The position numbers and the translations under genes are program-made. The notes under the pieces were generated by a model. It was not told where the DNA came from. It ran no database searches and saw only the letters and a list, made by a program, of their open reading frames with translations. This document shows, piece after piece, positions 41,717 through 51,324 of a stretch of DNA of 64,000 nucleotides. The first letter of the stretch is position 1. Each line of letters opens with the position of its first letter. The DNA is from CAYPLH01 sp964411505 (GTDB lineage Bacteria; Bacillota; Clostridia; CAYPLH01; DUMO01): positions 18,040 through 82,039 of the forward strand of contig CAYPLH010000012.1 of assembly GCA_964411505.1 (NCBI GenBank), given 5' to 3'.

Positions 41717-44700
41717 TCATTTTTCAACTTCTAACATTACTGTTTTTACTTCGAAAGGTTTAAAGGTTAAATCTATTGCTCCATCACTAATTTCAAGCAC
41801 TTCTTGTTCCTCTTCCAGCATATTGCAGCTTGCCGCTTTCTTTAAATTAAAACCTGTCCAAAGTTTACAACAAGTCCGCTGCCTTAAGGCTTCATACATG
41901 CGTACAACAAGACCGCTGCCTTTTTCGGAGCACTTAACTGTCTCGATTACAACATTGGGAGCACTTATGGAAAAAAGCGAGAATTCGTCTTTGTTGCCAA
42001 TAACTCCCTTTGTTGCATACACAGGAACATTAAGTTCATATCCCTGTCTTACCACTTTATGATCAAAAGCTTTTCTATGCGGAAATACAGAATAAGTAAA
42101 ACTGTGATGTCCCCTATCGGCACTTTTATCTGGAACCATTGGTGAACGAAGCAATGTCAGCCTTGGAATTCCATCCAACGTATCCCATCCATATTTACAA
42201 TCGTTCAAAATTGTAAATCCATAATTATGTTCAGATATATCCATCCACCGATGCCCACATACTTCGAACCTCGCCTTTTCAAAGTCAGTATTTTCATGAG
42301 TATCACGGCATACATGCCCAAACTGAATTTCGTATCGTGCTGAGCTAGTAAAAATGTCCACCGGGAATGCAACTTTCAAAAGCTTGTGGTCTTCCCACCA
42401 CTCCACTTCAGTTTCAAAATCTACCCGCCTTTCGCCGGCTCTGAGCACAATATCCTGTGAGAAAACGGATTTATTGATTCTTCTTTTTACTCTTATCCTG
42501 GCCTCCAGTGGACCTGCGCTTAAGCTATGGATTTCAATATCACTATATATATCAACAGGATTTTTCTTATACGCCCTTTCAAGCTCCCAACCGTCAAAAA
42601 TCGTAGGCTGGTCCTCATACATCTCTAGCCTGTTGATTGAAAGACTATCTTTTACCAATTCCCTTTGCTCCTCCTTATCAAAAAGAGATGTGATTTCTCC
42701 ATAGGAATTAAATTCAACTCTTAGAAATTCATTTTCCATTACGTTGTCATTTAATGATACGGTAGTCGCTTTCATTGTTGTATCTTCTGTCAGCCCGCCT
42801 CCAGACTCAGATATGGCAAAGGCTGTTACCTCCGCTGCTGTTCCATCGTCAAGCCCAGGCATTGCCAACGTCATTGTTCCGGTCATGTTAACTGTATCTG
42901 TTTCATCAGGTAACACTTGAAAGGTTTTTGCACCACATGGTGGCAATGTTGTAAATCTTACCAGCAGCGCATGCCCTTTTTTATGTTTTACTCCTTGAAA
43001 CGGTTGAATGTTGCCATCAGCATCCACAACCTTTACCTTTTCACTGTCAACATGCAGCACAACATAGGCATCCCTTTCCCAGGATAGTGAATTGAAAATT
43101 GTATAACCGTCACCCGAAGGTTTGACAAACTCATTTTGAGCCTTCCCTATTAGCGCTGAAACATCCTTTAGTATTTCCCTATATTCTTCATTTGCAATTT
43201 TATAAACCTTATCCATTGACGAACCTGGCAGTATATCATGAAACTGATTTAAAAGAACACCTTTCCATAATTGCTCCAGCTTCTCTTTTGGATAGGATTT
43301 GTTACGTATTACACTTGTGGCTGCACACCACATTTCCGCTTCACGCAAACCCAGTTCGCTTTTTCTGTTTGCTTTCTTGATGTCCCCATGGGTGGTATAA
43401 ACCCCTCTATGAGCTTCATAGTATATTTCACCAACGTACCGTGCATTTTCCGGAATACCTTTTTTTTCGAGTTCTTCGAAAAACTCCTGTAGTGAAGCCT
43501 GTCGTGTTCTGGGTATTCCTTCGAAATCATCTGCACGTCGAAGGTATTCAAGATGGTCGCGCACAGGTCCCCCACCTCCATCTCCCCACCCGTAGGGATA
43601 TAACATAATTTCTGTTTCCTTTTTCTGATTGCAGCGGTTCCAGCGCGCCAACAACCAGTCTGGCTTGGTTTCCGCACTGTATATATAATGGTTATGTGCA
43701 ACTACCGTACTTCCGTCAATTCCTTCCCAGATATATGTATCATAGGGGAAATCGGTTCCACCTTGGAAATTTTTATATATTTTATGGGTTGAAAAGTATT
43801 TAACTCCGCATCCTTGCATAATTTGAGGCAGTGCACCACTATAACCGAATACATCCGGAAGCCACAATACTTTGCTATCAATACCAAACTCCCCTTTGAA
43901 AAAACGTTTCCCATATAGGAACTGCCTTATGAGCGACTCTCCGCTTACAAGGTTTGTATCACTTTCTACCCACATGGCACCATCAGGAACCCACTGACTT
44001 CTTTTTACTGCCTTCTTGATTTCTTCATACATCTCAGGCGCATATTCTGCTGCCAGACAGTATAAATAAGGTTGGCTCTGTAAAAATTTATATTCAGGGT
44101 ATTCATCCATCATACGCAGTGCCGTCGAAAAGGTACGCAGAGCTTTTCGTTTTGCGACATCAATTGTCCATTCCCATGCAACATCAAGGTGAGAATGCCC
44201 AATACAGAACATCTCAGGAGAGGTAGAACCGTTATGAGCGTTCATTAACGGCGCAATAAACTCCATTCCTTTTAAGACACTCTTATTAAAAGCTTCATCT
44301 TCAGCTTCCAGGTCCAATATGCAAGTTACATCTTCAAGTGCTTTTTCAATCTTGTTACGCCGCATAGATTTTTCATCCATTGCCTGAGAAGCCAGATAAA
44401 GCATCATCAAATCCATATAAAGCTGATATGCTTCTTCATTCCAGGTTACAACTGTAGCTTTGGGGACTACCTGTTGCGTACTGGCAACCTTAGGAACGGG
44501 ATCTGCACCCGGTAGGTGTACACAGTAATGGCGGGTGTTGGGCCCATAATTTCCATGACCGGCATAGCTTTCAATCATTAATTCAAAGCTTTCTCCCTCC
44601 TTTGCCCTGGGTGTCAACAGTACATAATCATGCTTTTTATTGGATGATCCTGAAATAATATTATTAATCCATACCAAACTCTCGTTAGACATTGATTTTC

Positions 44701-44977
44701 CTGTTTCATTACATTTTAAAAATATTTCCAGTCGTTGGTTCTCGCAGTAATCAGGAATAGTTACCTGAGTTTTAAACCAAGCATACTCCCACTCTCTTCC
44801 CCAGGGCACCCCTGGTTTAACTGGATTAAAGTCAAGCTTTTTGGCCTCCTCAAGACTTAGAATATCGTAAGTGGTTGCCATCTTTAGAACAAGATGAATC
44901 ACTTCCTTGACTATACGCCTTTCCAGACTTTGAATATAGTGTTCTACTCTCAGTTTCCAATCGCATGTAAATGACAT
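41717..44977 (-). CDS. Alpha-mannosidase, GH38, cytoplasmic
   Basis: A 1086-residue GH38 enzyme, expected to remove alpha-linked mannose from oligosaccharides. Zinc ligands are His261 and Asp263-region residues in GHSHLDVAWEW (His261, His263, Asp265), and the catalytic nucleophile is Asp375 in LPDVFGYSGALPQI. The middle helical domain (GVYTTHGDIKKANRKSELGLREAE, LLNQFHDILPGSSMDKVY) and the large C-terminal beta domain (LRVEFNSYGEITSLFDKE, FGHVCRDTHENTDFEKARFEVCGHRW) are complete. An N-terminal beta domain of about 240 residues precedes the catalytic part. GGGAGA lies upstream of ATG. No signal peptide. It is flanked by sulfatases on both sides, which suggests work on sulfated mannosides. Confidence 0.95.
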   Translation of the reverse strand: MSFTCDWKLRVEHYIQSLERRIVKEVIHLVLKMATTYDILSLEEAKKLDFNPVKPGVPWGREWEYAWFKTQVTIPDYCENQRLEIFLKCNETGKSMSNESLVWINNIISGSSNKKHDYVLLTPRAKEGESFELMIESYAGHGNYGPNTRHYCVHLPGADPVPKVASTQQVVPKATVVTWNEEAYQLYMDLMMLYLASQAMDEKSMRRNKIEKALEDVTCILDLEAEDEAFNKSVLKGMEFIAPLMNAHNGSTSPEMFCIGHSHLDVAWEWTIDVAKRKALRTFSTALRMMDEYPEYKFLQSQPYLYCLAAEYAPEMYEEIKKAVKRSQWVPDGAMWVESDTNLVSGESLIRQFLYGKRFFKGEFGIDSKVLWLPDVFGYSGALPQIMQGCGVKYFSTHKIYKNFQGGTDFPYDTYIWEGIDGSTVVAHNHYIYSAETKPDWLLARWNRCNQKKETEIMLYPYGWGDGGGGPVRDHLEYLRRADDFEGIPRTRQASLQEFFEELEKKGIPENARYVGEIYYEAHRGVYTTHGDIKKANRKSELGLREAEMWCAATSVIRNKSYPKEKLEQLWKGVLLNQFHDILPGSSMDKVYKIANEEYREILKDVSALIGKAQNEFVKPSGDGYTIFNSLSWERDAYVVLHVDSEKVKVVDADGNIQPFQGVKHKKGHALLVRFTTLPPCGAKTFQVLPDETDTVNMTGTMTLAMPGLDDGTAAEVTAFAISESGGGLTEDTTMKATTVSLNDNVMENEFLRVEFNSYGEITSLFDKEEQRELVKDSLSINRLEMYEDQPTIFDGWELERAYKKNPVDIYSDIEIHSLSAGPLEARIRVKRRINKSVFSQDIVLRAGERRVDFETEVEWWEDHKLLKVAFPVDIFTSSARYEIQFGHVCRDTHENTDFEKARFEVCGHRWMDISEHNYGFTILNDCKYGWDTLDGIPRLTLLRSPMVPDKSADRGHHSFTYSVFPHRKAFDHKVVRQGYELNVPVYATKGVIGNKDEFSLFSISAPNVVIETVKCSEKGSGLVVRMYEALRQRTCCKLWTGFNLKKAASCNMLEEEQEVLEISDGAIDLTFKPFEVKTVMLEVEK

Positions 44978-45112
44978 ATCATTTTCTCCCTTTATTATCG
45001 CTATAATGAAATTTTTGGTACTTCGCTTTGCAACAAATACCTCTTAAACCCATTCACCTTATTTTTTTTAACGGGTATGCGTATGGTAAATGTTGGAGCT
45101 TACAATGTAGTG

Positions 45113-46609
45113 CTAAATTGTTGAGTTTAGCCTCTCAATGAGCTCAGGGTACTTTTCGTCGTTATCCCCGAGCTGTTTCTTCATCTCTGCCAGCCGCTTC
45201 TTTAGACTTTTTATTACTTCTGTATATTCAGGTTCATTATATACATTTTTTATTTCCTCCGGGTCTTTTCTAAGGTCATAAAGCTCCCATCCGGCAGGTG
45301 TCGGCTCCTGCGAGGTTCCGGTAGCATCTAGTGGCAAGCCATAGAAAAATATAAGCTTGTAATCCGTTGTCCGGATTCCGTAATGAGCAGGGTGGTTATG
45401 AAGGCGTGCCCGGTGCATCCAATATCTATAATATACTGCTTCGGGCCAGTCATATGGGGTGTTGCCTTCAAGAATACTCCTAAAGCTTAAGCCTTGCATT
45501 TCATCAGTCTTTTTCTGCCCGGCAAAATCCAGTAGTGTAGGTGCAAAATCAACATTTGTTACAATTTCATCTATACAAGTTCCCGGCTTGATGCTTGACG
45601 GATAACGCATTAGGAGCGGCATCTTAAGGCTCTCCTCATATATCCAGCGTTTATCAATATAATCATGTTCTCCTAAAAATATACCCTGGTCCGAAGTATA
45701 AACTATAAACGTATCATCCAATACTCCTTCATTTTCAAGGTAACTTAATAATCTTCCAACATTGTCGTCTATCCCTTTTACCGTTCTTAAATAATCTTTT
45801 AAGTATTTCTGATATACTGCTTTAGTACGCTCCTCTTCATCAAGACCACTTATATCAAGCTGACCGGTAGGATAATCATGACTGCTCATAACAGTAACCA
45901 GATTCCGATGCTTACATTTCTCTGATACTGTACTCCCGAAATTCCTTGATCCTTCCGAACGATGCCCTTTTTCCTCCCAAAGACTCTCTGGTTCAGGTAT
46001 TTCTATTCCATCAAACATATGCTCGTACCTTGGATGGTATTCAAAAGATTCGTGTGGAGCTTTAAAGTGACAAAGCAACATAAAAGGTCTTGATTTATCC
46101 CTGTTCTCCAGCCAGGTTATACATTTGTCCGTAATAATATCCGTTACATACCCTTCATGTTCTTTACCCTGTCGTACATTCTGAAACTCATATGTGGACC
46201 AGTCAAAATCCTGTCCTATAAAATAGGGATTAAAATAAAGCCCCTGGTCTGCTAGAACATCATAATAATCAAAACCCTTAGGTTCGCTATGAAGATGCCA
46301 CTTGCCCACAATTGCCGTCTGGTAGCCATTGTTCTGGAGTATTTTGGGGAATGTGTTAATTTCGGTGTTTAATGCATCCCTTAGTGTCTTGACTCCGGTT
46401 TTATGAGAATACTGCCCCGTCAAAATAGTTGCACGGCTGGGTGTGCATATGGCATTTGTACAAAAACAGTGCTTAAACACCGCACCCTCATTAGCTATCC
46501 TGTCAATATTCGGGGTTCGGAAGACTTGTGCAAGCCTTGAATTATATACACTAACAGCATTAGTTGCATGGTCATCCGACATAATATACACAATATTTGG
46601 TTTACCCAT
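45113..46609 (-). CDS. Family S1 sulfatase, cytoplasmic, paralogue of 57798-59291
   Basis: A 498-residue sulfatase. Signature CTPSR at Cys55-Arg59 followed by ATILTG. Metal residues: Asp12-Asp13 in SDDHATN; the second block is TSDQGIFLGEH, with DQG in place of the common DHG. GKWH is present (VGKWHLHSEPKG). DKRWIYEESLKMPLL follows. It is very like the protein at 57798 over its whole length, including GYATDI/GYVTDIITDKCI and HPRYEH blocks. AAAGGAG lies 8 bases upstream of ATG. No signal peptide. It stands upstream of the GH38 gene at 41717. Confidence 0.95.
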   Translation of the reverse strand: MGKPNIVYIMSDDHATNAVSVYNSRLAQVFRTPNIDRIANEGAVFKHCFCTNAICTPSRATILTGQYSHKTGVKTLRDALNTEINTFPKILQNNGYQTAIVGKWHLHSEPKGFDYYDVLADQGLYFNPYFIGQDFDWSTYEFQNVRQGKEHEGYVTDIITDKCITWLENRDKSRPFMLLCHFKAPHESFEYHPRYEHMFDGIEIPEPESLWEEKGHRSEGSRNFGSTVSEKCKHRNLVTVMSSHDYPTGQLDISGLDEEERTKAVYQKYLKDYLRTVKGIDDNVGRLLSYLENEGVLDDTFIVYTSDQGIFLGEHDYIDKRWIYEESLKMPLLMRYPSSIKPGTCIDEIVTNVDFAPTLLDFAGQKKTDEMQGLSFRSILEGNTPYDWPEAVYYRYWMHRARLHNHPAHYGIRTTDYKLIFFYGLPLDATGTSQEPTPAGWELYDLRKDPEEIKNVYNEPEYTEVIKSLKKRLAEMKKQLGDNDEKYPELIERLNSTI

Positions 46610-46636
46610 AAAACATACTCCTTTTGTTCTTTTTTA

Positions 46637-48010
46637 CTAATACAGCCATTTTCCTTCCTGGTACCTTTTTATCATCCTGTCATGAAGTTCTTCTGCCAAT
46701 TCCGGGTTCAAATATGCAATATTATTCAGCTCATCAGGATCATTTTTCAAATCATAAAGCTCCTGAATGCTGTTGTGATTGTAAATATACTTATATTCAC
46801 GAGTTCTAATGCATTTGAACTTACTTAATATATTAACCATCTCCTCTCTGCCTTGGTCACTTTCGCCATACAAAACATTACAGAAAGACTTTGCATCAAT
46901 TTCATTTTGTGGAGGAAGTCCAGCCAGCTCGCAAATAGTAGGATTGATATCTATAAGCTCAACCAGTGCGTCCGAAACCCGCCCTCCTTTGATACCCGGT
47001 CCGGCGGCAATGAGCGGAATCCGTATGGATGGGTCATAGGGAACACTTTTTCCATATAAACCATGATCTCCAAGCATTTCGCCATGGTCACTGGAAAAAA
47101 CGATATAAGTATTATCGTACATGCCCCTTTTCTTTAATGTATCAATTATCTGCCCTATCTGGTTATCTACCACTTTAATCGCGGCACAGTATTGTCTTCT
47201 TGTTTTTTCAACCTCTTCATCACTTAATCCTCTGTCTTTTTTCTTCACATATTGCGGCTTTCCACTATAATCGTCCTTTACAGGAGCCGGTACCGACTTT
47301 CCTCTGAACTGTTCGGCATAGGAGGTCGGAGGGTCAAAAGGAGCATGAGGACCTACAAAGCTTACAAATAGATGCCAAGGGTACTCATTGGTAATATTAT
47401 TGATCCATTCCACTGCCCGCCTCCCAATATATACATCCTCAAAGTCTTCTTCTTCAAGATTGGAATCACTTGCATTTCTTTCATAGAACGTTTTTAAGGA
47501 TTTTCTATAATCCCGGGCTTTTTTATATAATCCTTTACTTTCAAGGTACGCACCATAAGGTCCCATTGGTTCAGAAAACTTAAATGCATGATTCTTCCCT
47601 TCACATTCCACAGGCAATGTGAAACCGTAGGAATAAATGCAAGGCCGGTTTCCGTTTCTGCCATTATATGTAGAAGGTTTCGCCAAATCCAGTTTTCCGG
47701 TACAGCCAACCTGATATCCGTAATCTCTTAATCTCTGGTAATAAGTTTTTACATTAAGGGGCAAATAGGCATCATTATCCACCGCTCCGACTCTGCTGGG
47801 CTGTAAGCCTGTTGCCAGCCCAATTCTTGCTGGTGCGCATATAGGTGAATTGGTGCAACAGTAATTAAATCTTACTCCCCTTTGTGCAAGAGCATCTAAA
47901 TTAGGAGTGCTTACAAAATCGGCTCCTGCACAGCCAAGGTAATCAAATCGGAACTGATCTGCCATGATAAATAAAATATTATGCCTGTTTGCTACATTTT
48001 TATCCTTCAT
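46637..48010 (-). CDS. Family S1 sulfatase, cytoplasmic, GKLD variant
   Basis: A 457-residue sulfatase, the shortest of the ten. Signature CAPAR at Cys58-Arg62 followed by IGLATG. Metal residues are in FIMADQFRFD and SSDHGEMLGDHG. Where GKWH is expected it has GKLDL (CTGKLDLAKPS), so the second residue of the pair is Asp. FVGPHAPFDPP gives the mid-protein His. GAGAGGAG lies upstream of ATG. No signal peptide. It is 27 bases upstream of the next sulfatase, so they share an operon. Confidence 0.94.
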   Translation of the reverse strand: MKDKNVANRHNILFIMADQFRFDYLGCAGADFVSTPNLDALAQRGVRFNYCCTNSPICAPARIGLATGLQPSRVGAVDNDAYLPLNVKTYYQRLRDYGYQVGCTGKLDLAKPSTYNGRNGNRPCIYSYGFTLPVECEGKNHAFKFSEPMGPYGAYLESKGLYKKARDYRKSLKTFYERNASDSNLEEEDFEDVYIGRRAVEWINNITNEYPWHLFVSFVGPHAPFDPPTSYAEQFRGKSVPAPVKDDYSGKPQYVKKKDRGLSDEEVEKTRRQYCAAIKVVDNQIGQIIDTLKKRGMYDNTYIVFSSDHGEMLGDHGLYGKSVPYDPSIRIPLIAAGPGIKGGRVSDALVELIDINPTICELAGLPPQNEIDAKSFCNVLYGESDQGREEMVNILSKFKCIRTREYKYIYNHNSIQELYDLKNDPDELNNIAYLNPELAEELHDRMIKRYQEGKWLY

Positions 48011-48185
48011 ATCACTTAACTCCTCTCGAACTAATGAAAGTGATTATTACTCAAAATGAATATCACTCTAACTTTAAATACAATATATACTTCAGAAAAT
48101 ATCCCTCGACACTATATGTTGTTTATGAGGTTGAACTAAAATACTTTATAGGTATTAATCATGTATACATTACCTTTAATTATTT

Positions 48186-49715
48186 CTAACTTTGGAATAC
48201 ATCCCTATAGTCCCGTGCAAGTATATTGGGTTTATATAAAATATCATCAGCTGAAAATACAGTACCATTAGGCATGATAAAGGCATTTTTCACTTTTTCT
48301 GCGCCGTCAATATTAAGAGCATTTTCTGACAGCAGCTCGCCGTCTCTTACTGTCCTCTCCCATGCTGCCTTTTCAAAGTCCATTGATTCAGAAATATATT
48401 TTTCAAACTTCTCCCGCATTGAAACTATGGTACTATCTTCCGAATTAACTATATTGTGCTGCTCCATGGGATCGTTTTTTAAATCAAACATCAGTGGCGG
48501 TGCATTCCGGAAAGCAACACACTTATAATCTCCAAGCCTTACCATCCTGAATTCGGTTCCCTCTCCCCACCGGTCAAAAAGGTTGTCGCAGATAACTGGC
48601 CTATCACCCGGTATGCTCTTATTTCCAAGTATCCCTTCCGAAAGATCAATCCCATCCAGTTCTTTTTCGGGTTCACAACCGGTTAATCCACATAATGTCG
48701 GATATAAATCAATTAAAGCTACCGGGGTTCTGAATCTTTCAGGCTGCATTTTTCCGCTGCGCTGCTCTGGTAAAGAGATAATAAGTGGCACCCTGGTACA
48801 AGCCTCATACCAGCCATGCTTCCACCAAACACCATGTTCGCCTGCCATTTCTCCATGGTCAGAGGTATATACGATTATTGTATTTTCAAGCAGCCCCTCT
48901 TTTTCAAGCCTTACAATAAGATCCCCTATTATTTCATCAAGAAAGCTAACACAAGCAAAGTAGGCAGCCCTGGCCTTCATCATCTCTTCATAATTGATTC
49001 TTTCTACTTCGAATCCTTTACGCATGGCTATACTCATAGGATGTTTATAAGCATCCCCTGTTGCTCCAACTTTAGGTTCAGACACCTTTTTGGGCCAATA
49101 ACGGTCAAAATGCCTTTTTGGAGCTGTAAGGGGAAAATGAGGCCGGCTAAAGGATGCACATAAAAAATAGGGTTTATCCGGGTGCTTGTGTTTATGCTCC
49201 CTTAAAAAGGATATGGTCTCGTTGCATACAATGTTCTCCTGCAGCAAACTCTCAGGAAACTCTGTTATCCCTGCGTTTTTTGTCCTTCCAGCTTTACCTT
49301 CACGGCTTTCCGTAATAGCCTCAACTTGATGTCCGCCTTTTCCGGTAAGGTCTCCGTAAGGCCTATGTTTAAAACCCCCGAATTGGTTACTGCCACCTAA
49401 ATGATACTTTCCTATAAAACACGTCTCATATCCATGTTGTTCCAAAGTCTTTGGCAATGTTGGAATCTCAGGTCTTAAATAGACTCCATTCTTCCAGGCT
49501 CCACAATTTCTTACTTCCCTGCCTGTAAACATACACATCCTAGAAGGAGTGCACAAAGGCATCTGGCAGTAAACATCAGTAAAAACTGTGCCTTTTTTTG
49601 CCAATATATCAAAGTTAGGTGTGTTTACCACTTCACCACCTTCTTCCTCAGGCATATACCCCATATAGCGAAATCCATGCTCATCGCTTAAGAGGAATAA
49701 TATATTTGGTTTCAC
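48186..49715 (-). CDS. Family S1 sulfatase, cytoplasmic
   Basis: A 509-residue sulfatase. Signature CTPSR at Cys55-Arg59 followed by MCMFTG. Metal residues are in LLSDEHG and TSDHGEMAGEHG; IGKYHLGG gives the Lys/His pair. A Gly-rich segment (YGDLTGKGGH) and the C-terminal extension after residue 440 (FIMPNGTVFSADDILYKPN) are unusual features. GTG at 49724 overlaps the AAAGGGG site, so GTG at 49715 is chosen, 5 bases after the stop of the upstream sulfatase. No signal peptide. Confidence 0.93.
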   Translation of the reverse strand: MKPNILFLLSDEHGFRYMGYMPEEEGGEVVNTPNFDILAKKGTVFTDVYCQMPLCTPSRMCMFTGREVRNCGAWKNGVYLRPEIPTLPKTLEQHGYETCFIGKYHLGGSNQFGGFKHRPYGDLTGKGGHQVEAITESREGKAGRTKNAGITEFPESLLQENIVCNETISFLREHKHKHPDKPYFLCASFSRPHFPLTAPKRHFDRYWPKKVSEPKVGATGDAYKHPMSIAMRKGFEVERINYEEMMKARAAYFACVSFLDEIIGDLIVRLEKEGLLENTIIVYTSDHGEMAGEHGVWWKHGWYEACTRVPLIISLPEQRSGKMQPERFRTPVALIDLYPTLCGLTGCEPEKELDGIDLSEGILGNKSIPGDRPVICDNLFDRWGEGTEFRMVRLGDYKCVAFRNAPPLMFDLKNDPMEQHNIVNSEDSTIVSMREKFEKYISESMDFEKAAWERTVRDGELLSENALNIDGAEKVKNAFIMPNGTVFSADDILYKPNILARDYRDVFQS

Positions 49716-49720
49716 ATCTT

Positions 49721-51181
49721 TCACCCCTTTGTTTTTTCTCTATATGGTTTTGGTGCTTTTTGAGCTGACAAGGGAATTTTCCACAACTCCGCTTGTTCAG
49801 GTTTTACTTTCTGCCCCCACCGGGTGAGTATATCGTAATGGGCCATCTTACTTTCATGCCCTTGTATCTGCTGCTGGATATTCCAGCCATCTTCAATATA
49901 TGTCCTTAATTCCTTCACCAATTCAGGATACTGTTCTATAAGATTGCAAAACTCTCCAGGATCCTTTTCAACGTTAAACAACAGGTCGTATTGCTCATGA
50001 AAAGCATAGCTAATTAACTTCCACGGTCCTTTTCTCACCATTCGGCCCGGAATAAAGTTACCCGATTTATCCTTTTCAATGTATTCACTATATACATGCC
50101 TTTCGTTAAGCTCCTCCCCTTTGATTATCTGATTTATAAGGCTTATACCATCCTGCTCAGGAGGGACTGTGGCTCCGATAATATCACACAAAGTGGGTCC
50201 TAAATCCATAATACTTGCAGGACTTTGAATTCTTTGGTCTGCTTTTATACCATCTCCCTCAAAAATTAAAGGAATTTTTGATGACCCTTCAAAAAAAGTT
50301 TGCTTGCCAAACAAATTCCGTTCACCGATTTGATCTCCATGATCCGATAAGTATATAAAAATCCCTTTTCTATCGTTTTTTAAAAGATATTCCTGCCAAG
50401 CTTCACGGACACATCCAATTTGCCGGTCCATATTTTCAATCATTCCATAATAGGCAGCTCTTGCATTTAGAATAGTTTCCTTTTCAGCTTTCATCTCCTT
50501 TGCAGCCATCAGGGGATGGTGATAGTTTAATTCATTGTCCATCGAACTGGGCAGCTTGACACGCTCCCTATAGTAATCGAACAACTCAGGTGGCGCAACA
50601 TAAGGAAAATGAGGTGCATAGGTTCCGACAACAATAAGCTGTGGTTTATCATGGGGCTGGTTTAAGTAATCCAACGCAGCTTCTATTACCGCATTATCAT
50701 ATTCCAATACGGGGGATGTGCCTTTTCCTATAACGTTCAAGCAGTATTTAACTGCTAGGCTTCCTTTAAATGCTCCAAGATCCTCGCGATCATGCCCGGG
50801 AGTTCCCCAGTAAAGAGGACATATATCGCCTACCAGTCTTTTTGTAAAACCATGTCTTTGGTCATCGCCTACAAAATGCATTCTGCCGCAAAGAACGGTT
50901 TCATATCCTTCAGCAGCAATAGAATGAATAAATGTAGCCTGGTCTTCTGCAATGGCTCCTTTGTTTGTATAAATCCCCGTCTTTGACGGAAGCTGTCCCG
51001 TAAGCATGGAGACCCTTGAAGGAACACATAAGGGGCATGAAGTATATGCCACATCAAAAGAAGTTCCACTTTTTGCTATCTGTTCAAGATTGGGTGTCCT
51101 TACCAGCGTATCCCCTGCTGAAGCCAGATTTAATCCGCTATGCTGATCACTTAAAAAAATTAAAATATCAGGTTTCTTCAC
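49721..51181 (-). CDS. Family S1 sulfatase, cytoplasmic, paralogue of 40082-41527
   Basis: A 486-residue sulfatase. Signature CVPSR at Cys52-Arg56 followed by VSMLTG. Metal residues in FLSDQHSG and LSDHGDQIGERN; GRMHF replaces GKWH as in its paralogue. Start is GTG at 51181 with GGAGG upstream. No signal peptide. It follows the GH38 gene at 51325, the same position its paralogue holds after the GH38 gene at 41717. The two may differ in sulfate position or sugar; that cannot be read here. Confidence 0.95.
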   Translation of the reverse strand: MKKPDILIFLSDQHSGLNLASAGDTLVRTPNLEQIAKSGTSFDVAYTSCPLCVPSRVSMLTGQLPSKTGIYTNKGAIAEDQATFIHSIAAEGYETVLCGRMHFVGDDQRHGFTKRLVGDICPLYWGTPGHDREDLGAFKGSLAVKYCLNVIGKGTSPVLEYDNAVIEAALDYLNQPHDKPQLIVVGTYAPHFPYVAPPELFDYYRERVKLPSSMDNELNYHHPLMAAKEMKAEKETILNARAAYYGMIENMDRQIGCVREAWQEYLLKNDRKGIFIYLSDHGDQIGERNLFGKQTFFEGSSKIPLIFEGDGIKADQRIQSPASIMDLGPTLCDIIGATVPPEQDGISLINQIIKGEELNERHVYSEYIEKDKSGNFIPGRMVRKGPWKLISYAFHEQYDLLFNVEKDPGEFCNLIEQYPELVKELRTYIEDGWNIQQQIQGHESKMAHYDILTRWGQKVKPEQAELWKIPLSAQKAPKPYREKTKG

Positions 51182-51324
51182 CTTTTGACCTCCATTTAGT
51201 TATTATTACAGCGTTAATTCTAAACTTGTTCTGACTTAAAAATAACGCATTAGAATTTTCACTATTTTTTGAATCCTACACCTAAATCCAGACAAATAGA
51301 TGATTAACATTGTAGGATTATTTA

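Noticed and set aside
43309..43701. Open frame of 130 codons within the GH38 gene
   Set aside because: It is in a different frame of the same strand inside a complete, motif-bearing GH38 gene.
49715..49724. Apparent overlap between sulfatases 49721-51181 and 48186
   Set aside because: The first GTG sits inside the ribosome binding site; the second GTG (49715) is correctly spaced and does not overlap.
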